Source of the DNA: Aeromonas simiae
GTDB taxonomy: Bacteria; Pseudomonadota; Gammaproteobacteria; Enterobacterales; Aeromonadaceae
Assembly (NCBI RefSeq): GCF_000820125.1
Contig: NZ_CDBY01000027.1
Coordinates: 1 to 55,421 of the forward strand
Reading direction: 5' to 3'
Length of the DNA stretch: 55,421 nucleotides
Shown here: one piece after another, positions 37,496 through 47,061 of the stretch
How the letters are laid out: the number at the start of each line of letters is the position of its first letter
Numbering within the stretch: position 1 is the stretch's first letter
The notes under the pieces: generated by a model
What the model saw: only the letters and a program-made list of their open reading frames with translations
Database searches by the model: none
Told to the model about the DNA's origin: nothing
Program-made: the position numbers and the translations under genes

Positions 37496-39526
37496 ATGGC
37501 CAACAGCACGGGATTACAATTCACGGTCAAGGTGGGCTCGCTGCCCGACACCACCTTCGCCGTCGCCGCCTTTGACCTTGAAGAGGGGCTCAACACCCCC
37601 TTTACCTTGACCCTGGAGCTGGCCAGCCAGCAGAGCGACATCGACTTTGCCGCCGTGCTCGATCAGCCGTGCGAGCTGCTGGTGTGGTTCAACGGCGAGC
37701 TGCAACGCCGGGTGTGCGGGGTGGTGAGCCAGTTTGCGCAAGGCGACAGCGGCTTTCGCCGCACCCGTTACGTGGCCGAGGTCAAACCGGCCCTGTGGCG
37801 ATTGGGCCTGCGCCACAACGCCCGCATCTTCCAAAGCCTGAGCCCGCAGGAGATCATTAGCATCTTGCTGCAAGAGGCTGGCATCACTGACTACGCCTTT
37901 GCCCTGAAGCACGAGCACGCCCAGCGCGAGTACTGCGTCCAGTACCGGGAAACCGACCTGGAGTTTGTGAACCGCCTCGCCGCCGAAGAGGGGCTGTTCT
38001 ACTTCCACGAGTTTGAAGCCGGCCAGCATCGCATCGTGTTTGCCGATGACGCCGCAGCGCTGAGCGCCGGGCCCGAGTTGTTTTTCAACCTCGCCAACCA
38101 AGGGCTCTCTCAGGGCGCCTTTGTGCGCAAGTTTCGCTATCGCGAATCGGTGCGCCCCTCCGACGTTGAGCTCAAGGACTACAGCTTCAAGACCCCGGCT
38201 TACGCCCTCTCCCACAAAAAGCAGGGGGCAGAGCTCGACCATCAGCGCGATAACTACCAGCACTTCGACTACCCCGGCCGTTTCAAGCAGGACGCCAGCG
38301 GCAAGGCCTTTAGCGGTTACCGGCTCGATGCCCTGCGCCGCGATGCGGTGAGTGGGGAGGGGGAGTCCAACGCCGCCGCCCTGCTGCCGGGCCAGACGTT
38401 CAGCTTAAGCGAGCACCCGAACGGGGCGCTCAACATCGACTGGCAGGTGGTGCAGATCCGCCATCGGGGCGAGCAGCCCCAGGCGCTGGAGGAGGAGGGC
38501 GGCGGCGGCCCGACCGTCTACCACAACGCCTTTACGGTGGTGAAGGGGTCGACCACCTGGCGCGCTCTGCCGCCCCACAAGCCGATGGTGGACGGCCCGC
38601 AGATCGCCATCGTGGTGGGCCCCGAGGGCGAAGAGATCTACTGCGACGAGCACGGCCGGGTGAAGCTGCAATTTCCGTGGGATCGCTATGGCAGTTCTAA
38701 CGACCAGAGCTCCTGCTGGGTGCGGGTGAGCCAGGGCTGGGCTGGCGGTCAGTACGGCATGATGGCCATCCCGCGCATCGGCCACGAGGTGATCGTCTCG
38801 TTTTTGGAAGGCGACCCCGATCAGCCCATCGTCACCGGGCGCACCTATCACGCCACCAACCGGCCCCCTTACGAGCTGCCTGCCAACAAGACCCGCACCG
38901 TGCTGCGCACCGAAACTCATCAGGGCGAGGGTTTCAACGAGCTGCGCTTTGAAGATCAGGCCGGCCAGGAAGAGATTTACATCCACGGTCAGAAAGACCT
39001 GAACCTGCTCATCGAGAACGATGCCGCCTGGCACATCAAGCACGACGAGCACCGCGACATCGACAATGAGCGAGTGACTCGCATCAAGGGGAGCGACCAC
39101 CTGACGGTGGAGGGCGAGAAGCGCGATCACATCAAGGGTGACCACTCGCTCAGCGTCGATGCCAGCATGCACCAGAAGCTCGGCCAGTCCCTGCTGGTGG
39201 AAGCGGGGCGCGAGGTGCACATCAAGGTGGGCGACAAACTGGTGCTGGAGGCGGGTTCCGAGATCACCCTCAAGGGGGGCGGCAGCTTCGTCAAGGTCGA
39301 TCCGAGCGGGGTCAAGTTAGTCGGCCCAGCCATCAAGCTTAACGCCGGTGGCGGCCCGGGCAGCGGCTCAGGCTGGGCCGGCAAGTCGCCCCTTCAGCCC
39401 AAGGGAGTGGAGGTGGTCAAGGCCCCCGAGCAGGTGGAGCCGACCAAGGTGATCCCGACCGAACAGGCGATGGAGGCACTCTTGAAAGAAGAGAAGCCTG
39501 CTGCGTTCTACCTCTTTTCTGAATAA
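37496..39526 (+). CDS. vgrG: T6SS spike protein VgrG
   Basis: A 676-residue VgrG with the gp27-like base ([31 protein letters not shown]..., [28 protein letters not shown]), the gp5 OB-fold ([13 protein letters not shown]...[12 protein letters not shown]) and the C-terminal beta-prism, with VE-repeat-like strands ending around [27 protein letters not shown] Pro/Glu-rich tail of about 60 residues follows; it carries no recognisable enzymatic domain, so this is not an evolved VgrG. The ATG at 37496 follows GGAGAAGGTACAAG. Eight bases separate it from the effector gene, which it probably delivers. Confidence 0.95.
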   Translation: MANSTGLQFTVKVGSLPDTTFAVAAFDLEEGLNTPFTLTLELASQQSDIDFAAVLDQPCELLVWFNGELQRRVCGVVSQFAQGDSGFRRTRYVAEVKPALWRLGLRHNARIFQSLSPQEIISILLQEAGITDYAFALKHEHAQREYCVQYRETDLEFVNRLAAEEGLFYFHEFEAGQHRIVFADDAAALSAGPELFFNLANQGLSQGAFVRKFRYRESVRPSDVELKDYSFKTPAYALSHKKQGAELDHQRDNYQHFDYPGRFKQDASGKAFSGYRLDALRRDAVSGEGESNAAALLPGQTFSLSEHPNGALNIDWQVVQIRHRGEQPQALEEEGGGGPTVYHNAFTVVKGSTTWRALPPHKPMVDGPQIAIVVGPEGEEIYCDEHGRVKLQFPWDRYGSSNDQSSCWVRVSQGWAGGQYGMMAIPRIGHEVIVSFLEGDPDQPIVTGRTYHATNRPPYELPANKTRTVLRTETHQGEGFNELRFEDQAGQEEIYIHGQKDLNLLIENDAAWHIKHDEHRDIDNERVTRIKGSDHLTVEGEKRDHIKGDHSLSVDASMHQKLGQSLLVEAGREVHIKVGDKLVLEAGSEITLKGGGSFVKVDPSGVKLVGPAIKLNAGGGPGSGSGWAGKSPLQPKGVEVVKAPEQVEPTKVIPTEQAMEALLKEEKPAAFYLFSE

Positions 39527-39534
39527 GGAGCCCC

Positions 39535-42123
39535 ATGAAATTCGCATTTCCCATCCTCACTGCGTCAGGAGAAGAGTTCAAGGATGCCAAGGCATTGGCG
39601 GCACTTATCGATAGTGAGGACTCAGGTCACTATCTGCTTGGCAACCATAACAAGTGGCACGGCGGCATTCACATCAGCGACAAGAGTGCCCCTTGGTGCA
39701 AGGACAAGCATCCGGTGCGGGCCATCGCCGACGGCAAGGTGGTGGCATTTCGTATGCTGGAGGATTACCTCACCTCCACATTTCAGGGGGAGTCATTGCG
39801 CTACTCCAACTGTTTTTGCCTGGTGGAGCATGAGTACTGCGAGATCAATCCCGAGACCCAGGCCAAGAATGAGTTCACCTTCTACTCCCTCTACATGCAC
39901 CTGCTGCCCTGGCGCCACTATCAGAGCGGTGAGACGCTAGTGCTGAAGAAGGGGTGGAATGCACGCAATTCCGTTCCCCATGCGAATCCCGATGCCGAGC
40001 AGCGTAGCGCCGATGCCGCCTTGCCCAAGATAACCCTGCCGGCCGGCACCGAGCTGGCGTTGTGCGGTGGGGGGCAGACGAAGAGAGGTTCGGTGGGGGG
40101 CAAGGAGTATGAGTTTGTCAGAGTCACCATCAAGAGCGCGCTGCCTGCCGCCTTGCAGCAAAAGGGTGAGCAAGCCGGGGTGGTGATAGGCCAAGGCTGT
40201 GAGGTGTGGATTGCCAATAGCCCTGAGGCGGTGGAGTGCATCAAGCCCCAGACGCCGAGCTGGCTCTATGACCAGATCGAGGCAGAATTGACCCAGGACA
40301 TGATGGGGCGAGCCGATCCCACCATGTCCCCGGCAAGGCAATGGATGGCTGGAAAAAAGTGCGTCTCACTGCCGGCGGGCACCCGGGTGACGTATGATGC
40401 CCACCGACTCGAGTTTCACTGGATCGGCAACGAGGCACGCAAGATGGCCAGATGCAGCTATATCACCCCGGCCGGGGATGATGCTCCCTCCCTACGTGGG
40501 GTGGCCTGGGTGTGTGTGGAAGATCGCTTCATCAAAGTAGTGGACAAGGCCCCGACCCGGCTGGGGCAGCTCTATGTATTGCCAAAACCGGTGGCGATCA
40601 GCGCCGGGGAGACCATAGGTTATCTCGGGCTGGTGGAAACTCCGGGCTCCTTGATGGGTGGCAAGCAGAGCAAGCATCAGGTGCATCTTGAAGTCTTCAC
40701 GCAAGACCCGCGATTGGACGATGTGCTGGCAAACAAGGCAAAGACGGTGGGCGGGACGCGCTATGCCAAGGTGCCTGCCGATCTTCTCTTGCATGAGAAG
40801 CAAACCCAGGACGGAAAAACACAGTGGGTCGCGACGCAGGCGAAGAGCCAGGCCGCACTCGTGGAATCTCCCCAGATAGAGAAAGACAGTGCTCAGCTTG
40901 AATGGGTCGGCATTGGGGCGGGGAAATATGTCAAGAAGGCTGAGGTTGAGCTGCTGAGCCAACACGACTGGTTGAAAATTGGTTTTAAGAAAGTCGATGG
41001 AAGCGGCTCCGATGGTTATCTCGATCCGGATGCCCCTCCCTCCTTTTTTAATGATCTGGTGAAAAGTTTTGACACGAATAAAGACGGCAAGCTCAGTAGC
41101 GCCGAAATTCGTGCCGCGCTGCGCAACCCCAAGCATAAGGAACAGCTGCAAAAGCTGATCGTCAAGCACCCCAGCGAGTGGTATGAGAAGTCATCGTCGA
41201 CGGCCTACACATGGCTGGATAAATTAAAGGTTGCGCTGGGGTTACCTGAGTTTGATCAATTGGTGGATCATGAAAAACAGCGTGTCGATCAGCTGGAGTG
41301 GATGCAGAGTGCTGCCAAGTTAAATATTGATAAGAATGTTTGGTATTTTCACTCGTCAATATTCTTACCGCAGACTGGTAATCAGTGTTTGTGTGGTAGA
41401 GATATTGAACTGAAACACCTAGAAATTGCAATTGAAGGGAAAGCCTCCGTGAAAAAATTATTTTCTCGGTCCTCATATGCTGGTATCTCGGGTGTTTCCG
41501 CTGATGTCTTTCTCAAAGAGCTTAATTCAGCAATGAAATTCTATGGTGTCTCTACATGTCTTGATAAAATTCATTTTCTGGCTCAATGTCTTGTTGAAAC
41601 TGACTTTTTTCTAACTACGGAAGAATATAAATATAGAGACGGTAGCATCCCACCGGAGTGGAATAGCTATGGTGGAGGGAGTTTCTATCATGGCCGAGGA
41701 ATTATACAGATAACGCATAAAAAAAATTACGAAAAATATCTATCTTCAATTAATCTATTGCCTATTGATAATGATAAGGTTGAGATGCTCGCATCTAATA
41801 TTCATCATGCAGTGTATTCTGCTGTGTGGTATTGGGTTTCAGGCTCTGCATGGGGAGACATAAGGAAATTTACCAAAAGCAACGATTTCTTAAAGGTAAC
41901 TATTGCTGTCAATGGCGGTTTTAATCATGTAAAAGATCGAAATGAATCACTGCTGAGATTAAGCAAAAGTATAAATTGTAGTAATGTAGACTTCTCTAAA
42001 CTTAAATTTTCAAAGTTTGATTTTTCTCAAAGTGAAATTAAAGATTCTAAATGGTATAAATTAAATAAAGATGGTTCAATAGTTAGAAAAGCGAAAAAGG
42101 CTTTGGAGTCTGTTGATGAATAG
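39535..42123 (+). CDS. T6SS effector: M23-like domain, EF-hand, GH19-type lysozyme (TseP-like)
   Basis: An 862-residue protein encoded directly behind vgrG. Residues 1-390 look like an M23/LytM-type fold split by an insertion: HGGIH (His42, His46) near the N-terminus, YMHL (His122), and KHQVHLEV (His381, His384) near the end. A perfect EF-hand calcium loop, DTNKDGKLSSAE, lies at 513-524. From about 600 the protein resembles GH19 chitinase/lysozyme, with Glu688 and Glu697 nine residues apart and the YHGRGIIQITHKKNY motif. It probably cleaves prey peptidoglycan, like the dual amidase-lysozyme effector TseP of Aeromonas dhakensis. Base composition drops sharply to AT-rich near 41325, marking a chimeric C-terminus. 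RBS is AAGGAGCCCC. Confidence 0.8.
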   Translation: MKFAFPILTASGEEFKDAKALAALIDSEDSGHYLLGNHNKWHGGIHISDKSAPWCKDKHPVRAIADGKVVAFRMLEDYLTSTFQGESLRYSNCFCLVEHEYCEINPETQAKNEFTFYSLYMHLLPWRHYQSGETLVLKKGWNARNSVPHANPDAEQRSADAALPKITLPAGTELALCGGGQTKRGSVGGKEYEFVRVTIKSALPAALQQKGEQAGVVIGQGCEVWIANSPEAVECIKPQTPSWLYDQIEAELTQDMMGRADPTMSPARQWMAGKKCVSLPAGTRVTYDAHRLEFHWIGNEARKMARCSYITPAGDDAPSLRGVAWVCVEDRFIKVVDKAPTRLGQLYVLPKPVAISAGETIGYLGLVETPGSLMGGKQSKHQVHLEVFTQDPRLDDVLANKAKTVGGTRYAKVPADLLLHEKQTQDGKTQWVATQAKSQAALVESPQIEKDSAQLEWVGIGAGKYVKKAEVELLSQHDWLKIGFKKVDGSGSDGYLDPDAPPSFFNDLVKSFDTNKDGKLSSAEIRAALRNPKHKEQLQKLIVKHPSEWYEKSSSTAYTWLDKLKVALGLPEFDQLVDHEKQRVDQLEWMQSAAKLNIDKNVWYFHSSIFLPQTGNQCLCGRDIELKHLEIAIEGKASVKKLFSRSSYAGISGVSADVFLKELNSAMKFYGVSTCLDKIHFLAQCLVETDFFLTTEEYKYRDGSIPPEWNSYGGGSFYHGRGIIQITHKKNYEKYLSSINLLPIDNDKVEMLASNIHHAVYSAVWYWVSGSAWGDIRKFTKSNDFLKVTIAVNGGFNHVKDRNESLLRLSKSINCSNVDFSKLKFSKFDFSQSEIKDSKWYKLNKDGSIVRKAKKALESVDE
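39733..41325 (+). repeat. Direct repeat copy 1 (inside the effector gene)
   Basis: This 1593-bp segment reappears at 43046-44638 with a constant offset of 3313 bp and no indel noticed. Comparing the two translations gives about a dozen amino-acid differences in roughly 530 residues. It covers most of the M23-like and EF-hand parts and stops exactly where the effector turns AT-rich. Confidence 0.93.
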
Positions 42124-42928
42124 GTTATCGATGATTTTTATATGGGTTGTTTTTAGTCTTGTATCTACATGGACATATGCTGTTGAGGGTTGTTCAGATA
42201 ACTTTATTTATAAAGTTGATACAAATATTGAAAATGGTGAGCCGATTAGTATTCTCTCGATAAAATACAATGAGGAGGCTCAGCTGTCTTTTACAGTTCC
42301 ATTTACATCTGGAAACAGCTCATGTGAAAGATTAAATGATAATGGACTTATAAAAATATTAGTCACTGCCGATAGACCTAAAATGAGAGAGGTATATTAT
42401 TTTGATGTTGCTAATAAACTTTATTATATAGGTAGTGCATCTATTTTAACAAGCTCAGGTGAGGAGCGAGTAAGTGGTATCGGCGAAATAAAAAATAATG
42501 GTTTTTTTCTCGTTGATTTTGACGGGGTTGCAAGTGAGGATGCCGCAATAATAAGAAAAATAATGAGTATTCCTTCTGAGAAAAAAAATAGTAATATATC
42601 TAAGCTATATAATGAAATGCGATATATAGAAATAGATGAGTTATCAGAAAACACAGGAAGCAAAATCTGTGACAGAGACGATCGTGTTTTTTATTATTGC
42701 AAGACAAGATCAGGAAAAAATCTGAATTTATGCTACTCTCCATTTTCAGGAGATATAACATATGTTTATGGTAAAAAGGAAAAAGAGTTATCTATTAATA
42801 ATTTTTCATTGATAGGTGAAACATTTATCTTTAAGAATAAGAATACGAGTTATAATGTATCACCAGATAAAGGAGAGATCTCTGTCATACAGAATGGAAA
42901 AATATTGTCTGTTATTCCATGCGTATGA
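42116..42928 (+). CDS. Putative immunity protein for the TseP-like effector
   Basis: A 270-residue AT-rich gene whose ATG lies eight bases inside the effector's 3' end, the arrangement expected of a cognate immunity gene. The N-terminus is a signal peptide (MNRLSMIFIWVVFSLVSTWTYA), so the protein would sit in the periplasm, where the effector's target peptidoglycan is. The remainder is predicted to be mostly beta-strand with several cysteines. I do not recognise a family. Its assignment as TsiP-like rests on position and export signal, not on sequence similarity I could verify. Confidence 0.65.
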   Translation: MNRLSMIFIWVVFSLVSTWTYAVEGCSDNFIYKVDTNIENGEPISILSIKYNEEAQLSFTVPFTSGNSSCERLNDNGLIKILVTADRPKMREVYYFDVANKLYYIGSASILTSSGEERVSGIGEIKNNGFFLVDFDGVASEDAAIIRKIMSIPSEKKNSNISKLYNEMRYIEIDELSENTGSKICDRDDRVFYYCKTRSGKNLNLCYSPFSGDITYVYGKKEKELSINNFSLIGETFIFKNKNTSYNVSPDKGEISVIQNGKILSVIPCV

Positions 42929-42938
42929 ATGTAAAGCT

Positions 42939-42983
42939 TGTACAGCTCTAGTTATCACCTGACACCGGCCTCAAACTGGTGTC
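42939..42983 (+). terminator. Hairpin closing module 1 (degenerate terminator)
   Basis: ACACCGG/CTGGTGT stem (42962-42968 with 42976-42982, one G-T pair), without a good T-run. The block from TGTACAG at 42939 through GACACCGGC is nearly repeated before the terminator at 47197. Confidence 0.5.
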
Positions 42984-42992
42984 TTATCGCCA

Positions 42993-43023
42993 TTATTCCG
43001 AAATGTACATTCTTTCGGAATAA
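42993..43023. repeat. Perfect 11-bp inverted repeat just before the orphan cassette
   Basis: TTATTCCGAAA (42993-43003) pairs exactly with TTTCGGAATAA (43013-43023) around nine bases. It ends 23 bp before the start of the second repeat copy and overlaps AAGGAGG at 43022-43028. Confidence 0.6.
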
Positions 43024-43045
43024 GGAGGAATAGCAACCGTAATCT

Positions 43046-44638
43046 GGCAAGGTGGTGGCATTTCGTATGCTGGAGGATTACCTCACCTCCACATTTCAGG
43101 GGGAGTCATTGCGCTACTCCAACTGTTTTTGCCTAGTGGAGCATGAGTACTGCGAGATCAATCCCGAGACCCAGGCCACGAATGAGTTCACCTTCTACTC
43201 CCTCTACATGCACCTGCTGCCCTGGCGCCACTATCAGAGCGGTGAGACGCTAGTGCTGAAGAAGGGGTGGAATGCACGCAATTCCGTTCCCCATGCGAAT
43301 CCCGATGTTGAGCAGCGTAGCGCCGATGCCGCCTTGCCCAAGATAACCCTGCCGGCCGGCACCGAGCTGGCATTGTGCAGTGGGGGGCAGACGAAGAGAG
43401 GTTCGGTGGGGGGCAAGGAGTATGACTTTGTCAGAGTCACCATCAAGAGCGCGCTGCCTGCCGCCTTGCAGCAAAAGGGTGAGCAAGCCGGGGTGGTGAT
43501 AGGCCAAGGCTGTGAGGTGTGGATTGCCAATAGCCCTGAGGCGGTGGAGTGCATCAAGCCCCAGAAACCGAGCTGGCTCTATGACCAGATCGAGGCAGAG
43601 TTGACCCAGGACATGATGGGGCGAGCCGATCCTACCATGTCCCCGGCAAGGCAATGGATGGCTGGAAAAAAGTGCGTCTCACTGCCGGCGGGCACCCGGG
43701 TGACGTATGATGCCCACCGACTCGAGTTTCACTGGATCGGCAACGAGGCACGCAAGATGGCCAGATGCAGCTATATCACCCCGGCCGGGGATGATGCTCC
43801 CTCCCTACGTGGGGTGGCCTGGGTGTGTGTGGAAGATCGCTTCATCAAAGTAGTGGACAAGGCCCCGACCCAACTGGGGCAGCTCTATGTATTGCCAAAA
43901 CCCGTGGCGATCAGCGCCGGGGAGACCATAGGTTATCTCGGGCTGGTGGAAACTCCGGGCTCCTTGATGGGGGGCAAGCAGAGCAAGCATCAGGTGCATC
44001 TTGAAGTCTTCACGCAAGACCCGCGATTGGACGATGTGCTGGCAAACAAGGCAAAGACGGTGGGCGGGACGCGCTATGCCAAGGTGCCTGCCGATCTTCT
44101 CTTGCATGAGAAGCAAACCCAGGACGGAAAAACACAGTGGGTCGCGACACAGGCGAAGAGCCAGACCGCACTCGTGGAATCTCCCCAGATAGAGAAAGAC
44201 AGTGCTCAGCTTGAATGGGTCGGCATTGGGGCGGGGAAATATGTCAAGAAGGCTGAGGTCGAGCTGCTGAGCCAGCACGACTGGTTGAAAATTGGTTTTA
44301 AGAAAGTCGATGGAAGCGGCTCCGATGGTTATCTCGATCCGGATGCCCCTCCCTCCTTTTTTAATGATCTGGTGAACAGTTTTGACACGAATAAAGACGG
44401 CAAGCTCAGTAGCGCCGAAATTCGTGCCGCGCTGCGCAACCCCAAGCATAAGGAACAGCTGCAAAAGCTGATCGTCAAGCACCCCAGCGAGTGGTATGAG
44501 AAGTCATCGTCGACGGCCTACACATGGCTGGATAAATTAAAGGTTGCGCTGGGGTTACCTGAGTTTGATCAATTAGTGGATCATGAAAAACAGCGTATCG
44601 ATAAGCTGGAGTGGATGCAGAGTGCCACCAAGTTAAAT
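43046..44638 (+). repeat. Direct repeat copy 2 (inside the orphan cassette)
   Basis: Near-identical to 39733-41325. The left boundary falls at codon 67 of the effector; the sequence before it is unrelated except for GAATAAGGAG (43018-43027), which also stands just before the start of the full-length gene (39521-39530). This suggests, but does not prove, that the copy lost about 184 bp including the start codon. Confidence 0.93.
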
Positions 44639-45406
44639 CTGATGAGTACTGTCTGTAATTTTTATCCTGGGTGGTTTTTTGAATTGGCAATACCTTCAGT
44701 GTCCGATGATGAAATGGATTTGAGATGGCTTACTGTTCCTAAAGGGCAGCTAACATTTGATGCTGAAGGGAATGACGTCGATACAAGTATATATTTTTCA
44801 CGGATCCCTCATATACCTATGTACAAAGATGGTAGCGTCATTGGTCAGTCAGGGATTACTTATGGACGGGGTTTGGATGTAGGTCAGCAAACAGAGGGCT
44901 TTATTTCTAGTTTGTTAACATCGGTAGGTGAACAGGCTATGCCATTATCAGATAATATGTCGTTGTGGCTTATTGGTGCTGCAGGTAAAAAACGAAATCT
45001 AGCTAAAGAACATCTTAAGCTAGTAAATGAACATGTTCCAGAGAAGGAGCAAGTTTTAACTAGAAAACAACAGCATTTTTTATTTTTGTCTATATATTCC
45101 AACCGTGAAAGTACAACAAAGCGTACGATGGAGGGGGCTCGAGGATCTCGTGAAATCCTTGCCCCGATAGGTAAAATTGTATGGGAGAAACTACCTATTA
45201 ACGTACAAGAGGTTTTGGTAGATTTAACATTTCGAGGAGATAATCACTCTAAGTCAAGGGATTATATAATCCCATCATTAGTTGATTGTTTAGAGTCTAA
45301 TGACTATTCCGCATTTAAGAATTTAATGAAGAATAGAAAAGTTTGGATCGACATATTTAATGTTCCTAGAGAGAGATTTAATGCGAGGGCGTCATGGATA
45401 AAATAA
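43052..45406 (+). pseudogene. Orphan effector cassette with pesticin-like muramidase C-terminus
   Basis: An open frame of 784 codons starting at GTG 43052, inside the repeat, with no properly spaced Shine-Dalgarno (AAGGAGG is 23 bases away) and a stop immediately upstream at 43040. Residues 1-529 copy the TseP-like effector from its Val69, so the first zinc-site histidines are missing; the EF-hand is kept. Residues 530-784 are unrelated to the first copy and AT-rich. SGITYGRGLDVGQQT (600 onward), with Glu572, Asp593 and Thr603 as possible catalytic residues, resembles pesticin/T4-lysozyme-like domains. It is probably a silent tip cassette; an expressed short toxin cannot be excluded. Confidence 0.7.
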
Positions 45407-45777
45407 TTGTTTTATTATCAGTAATAGTTTCTTTTTCTGTATTTTCTGAGGAGTGTTCAGATAGAAATACAGAAGGGGAAATGTATGAATGTATTTCCAA
45501 TGTTTATAAGCGCTCAGATCGTGAATTGAATAACATTTATAATAAGAAGATGAAAGAATTAGATTTGATTGATATTCATGGTGAGGGGGCAGATGTTAAA
45601 CCTATATCATTTTACCTTAAAAAAAATCAGCAGGCATGGATTAAAATGAGAGATACTGGTTGTGATTTAGAAACATATGAATCAATGACAGGGACTGGCT
45701 ATGGAACTATATATAAAAGCTGTCTGATAGAAAAAACAAATGAAAGAATTAGTTTTTTAAAATTATTATTTCCATGA
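45394..45777 (+). CDS. LprI/DUF1311-type lysozyme inhibitor, probable immunity protein
   Basis: A 127-residue exported protein (signal peptide MDKIIVLLSVIVSFSVFSEE) with the LprI/YecT-type pattern CSDRNTEGEMYECISNVYKRSDRELNNIYNKKM, KKNQQAWIKMRDTGCDLE and a late Cys. Four cysteines would form two disulfides. Members of this family inhibit lysozyme. The ATG lies 13 bp inside the end of the orphan cassette, as expected for the immunity partner of the pesticin-like domain, and the inhibitor class agrees with the predicted toxin activity. It has GCGAGGGC as ribosome-binding site and could be expressed even if the toxin cassette is silent. Confidence 0.75.
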   Translation: MDKIIVLLSVIVSFSVFSEECSDRNTEGEMYECISNVYKRSDRELNNIYNKKMKELDLIDIHGEGADVKPISFYLKKNQQAWIKMRDTGCDLETYESMTGTGYGTIYKSCLIEKTNERISFLKLLFP

Positions 45778-46179
45778 GTTTATTTTTGTGGGTGATATAT
45801 TATGTTATATATAGCCACCATTTAATATCAGTAATATAGATTTTTTAGGTATATTTTTAGCCTGGCACCGGCCTCAAACCGGTGTCTTATTGACGTTATT
45901 CAATAATATGTAATTCATTTGTGCGTGGGAATAGCTGTAGTTGTATTTTTCTTGAGTTTTTCACCTCAAAGTGGTTGATGGGGGGCGATTACGCTGTTGG
46001 TGATAAATGCAAGAATTTCCTGTCTATATATCACGAATGAGAACATCTATATATGTTCTATTCTATATCGCATAAAGTCCATTGCGACAGTACTATCTGA
46101 AGAGTTGAAGTAGATGACTTCCCCTGGCAGAGATATATTGATGATATAGCACACTAGTTTTAATAGGTTGTTAAAAATA
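45778..46179. other. AT-rich spacer between modules 2 and 3
   Basis: About 400 bp without a recognisable gene. It contains a hairpin at 45864-45886 (listed separately) and an inverted repeat AGAACAT-N6-ATGTTCT at 46040-46059. No toxin fragment could be recognised in any frame. Confidence 0.5.
45864..45886 (+). terminator. Hairpin closing module 2 (degenerate terminator)
   Basis: CACCGG/CCGGTG stem (45866-45871 with 45879-45884), loop CCTCAAA, followed by TCTTAT. The loop and flanks match the hairpin at 42962, showing common origin. Confidence 0.5.
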
Positions 46180-47061
46180 ATGATGAGATTTTTGCTTTTA
46201 TCTGTTTTATTTTTTCCGTGTTTATCTTACTCGGATGAATACCATTTCAAAAAAATAACAGAGCATAATTCAAATGAAGCCAATTCATTGGCAGCTACGA
46301 ATGAAAGTAAGCTGAGTGCACTGAAAGAGGCTCAGATTAATAATAAGATATATTTAGCTGGTAATAAACTCACCATTCCTGACGTATGCGTTGTTAGCAT
46401 ACGTTCCGACTTGCCAATTAAAAGAAAGGCTGATGATATAGCTAGTATTGAGTACGTCAAAAAAAATACTGGTGATAATGGTGAATATCTGAATGTAAAA
46501 AATGATGAGGTAGACTTCATTGTTAGAGCTGGCAATGTTGAGCGTAAAAATAAGGAATGTGAACCGCTATATCATTTTGCCATAAAAATAGGTGGTGATT
46601 TGGTTTTTGATAATAATGGGTGGGGGGTGGTATACACATCAAAAATAGATATGGTAGATTCTAAAATAAAAAGTAATCTTAAATATAATATAGGTAAGAT
46701 AGAGTGCTATATTGCAGATGACGATAATGTAGATTATGAAAGGCATGACAACTGTATCTATAATGGTGACTTGAAATCTGCTTATAGAGAGTTTTATTTT
46801 AATAAAAGAAATGAGGACGGGTGGCGAACTTTATTGCCAACGTATGAAAATATTTTATCACTATTTGAAAGTAAAAAAGAAAAAATTTTAACTTCTAAAG
46901 GTAACACTAGTGAAAATTCTAGTGAAATATATTTAAGTTATGATCTCTCAGTGGATAATTCAATGAAATTAATTAGTTCAATGGCTGGTGGAGAAACTCA
47001 GGTTGTATTCAGTGGAGATAAAGATGTTGTTACATTAAAAATATCTTATTATGCTGATTAA
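46180..47061 (+). CDS. Lone exported protein, possible orphan immunity protein
   Basis: A 293-residue AT-rich gene with a signal peptide (MMRFLLLSVLFFPCLSYSDE). I do not recognise a family. The mature protein is rich in Asn, Lys and Asp, with two or three cysteine pairs. Its composition, export signal and position after two toxin-immunity modules suggest an immunity protein whose toxin has been lost, or the remnant of a third module. The ATG at 46180 (or 46183) is preferred over TTG 46168 because it gives a compact signal peptide. It is closed by the good terminator at 47197. Confidence 0.5.
   Translation: MMRFLLLSVLFFPCLSYSDEYHFKKITEHNSNEANSLAATNESKLSALKEAQINNKIYLAGNKLTIPDVCVVSIRSDLPIKRKADDIASIEYVKKNTGDNGEYLNVKNDEVDFIVRAGNVERKNKECEPLYHFAIKIGGDLVFDNNGWGVVYTSKIDMVDSKIKSNLKYNIGKIECYIADDDNVDYERHDNCIYNGDLKSAYREFYFNKRNEDGWRTLLPTYENILSLFESKKEKILTSKGNTSENSSEIYLSYDLSVDNSMKLISSMAGGETQVVFSGDKDVVTLKISYYAD

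Noticed and set aside
37496..39526. VgrG as an evolved spike with its own C-terminal enzyme
   Set aside because: After the beta-prism only a Pro/Glu-rich tail of about 60 residues follows, with no domain features.
43052..45406. The second effector copy as an ordinary independent gene
   Set aside because: It starts mid-domain at GTG with a stop just upstream, no well-placed ribosome-binding site, and loss of the N-terminal histidines. The orphan-cassette reading fits better, though low-level expression remains possible.
39535..45777. Lysozyme domains as a prophage lysis cassette
   Set aside because: No holin, spanin, portal or other phage gene is nearby. The genes directly follow vgrG, and the hydrolase parts are fused to a common large carrier.
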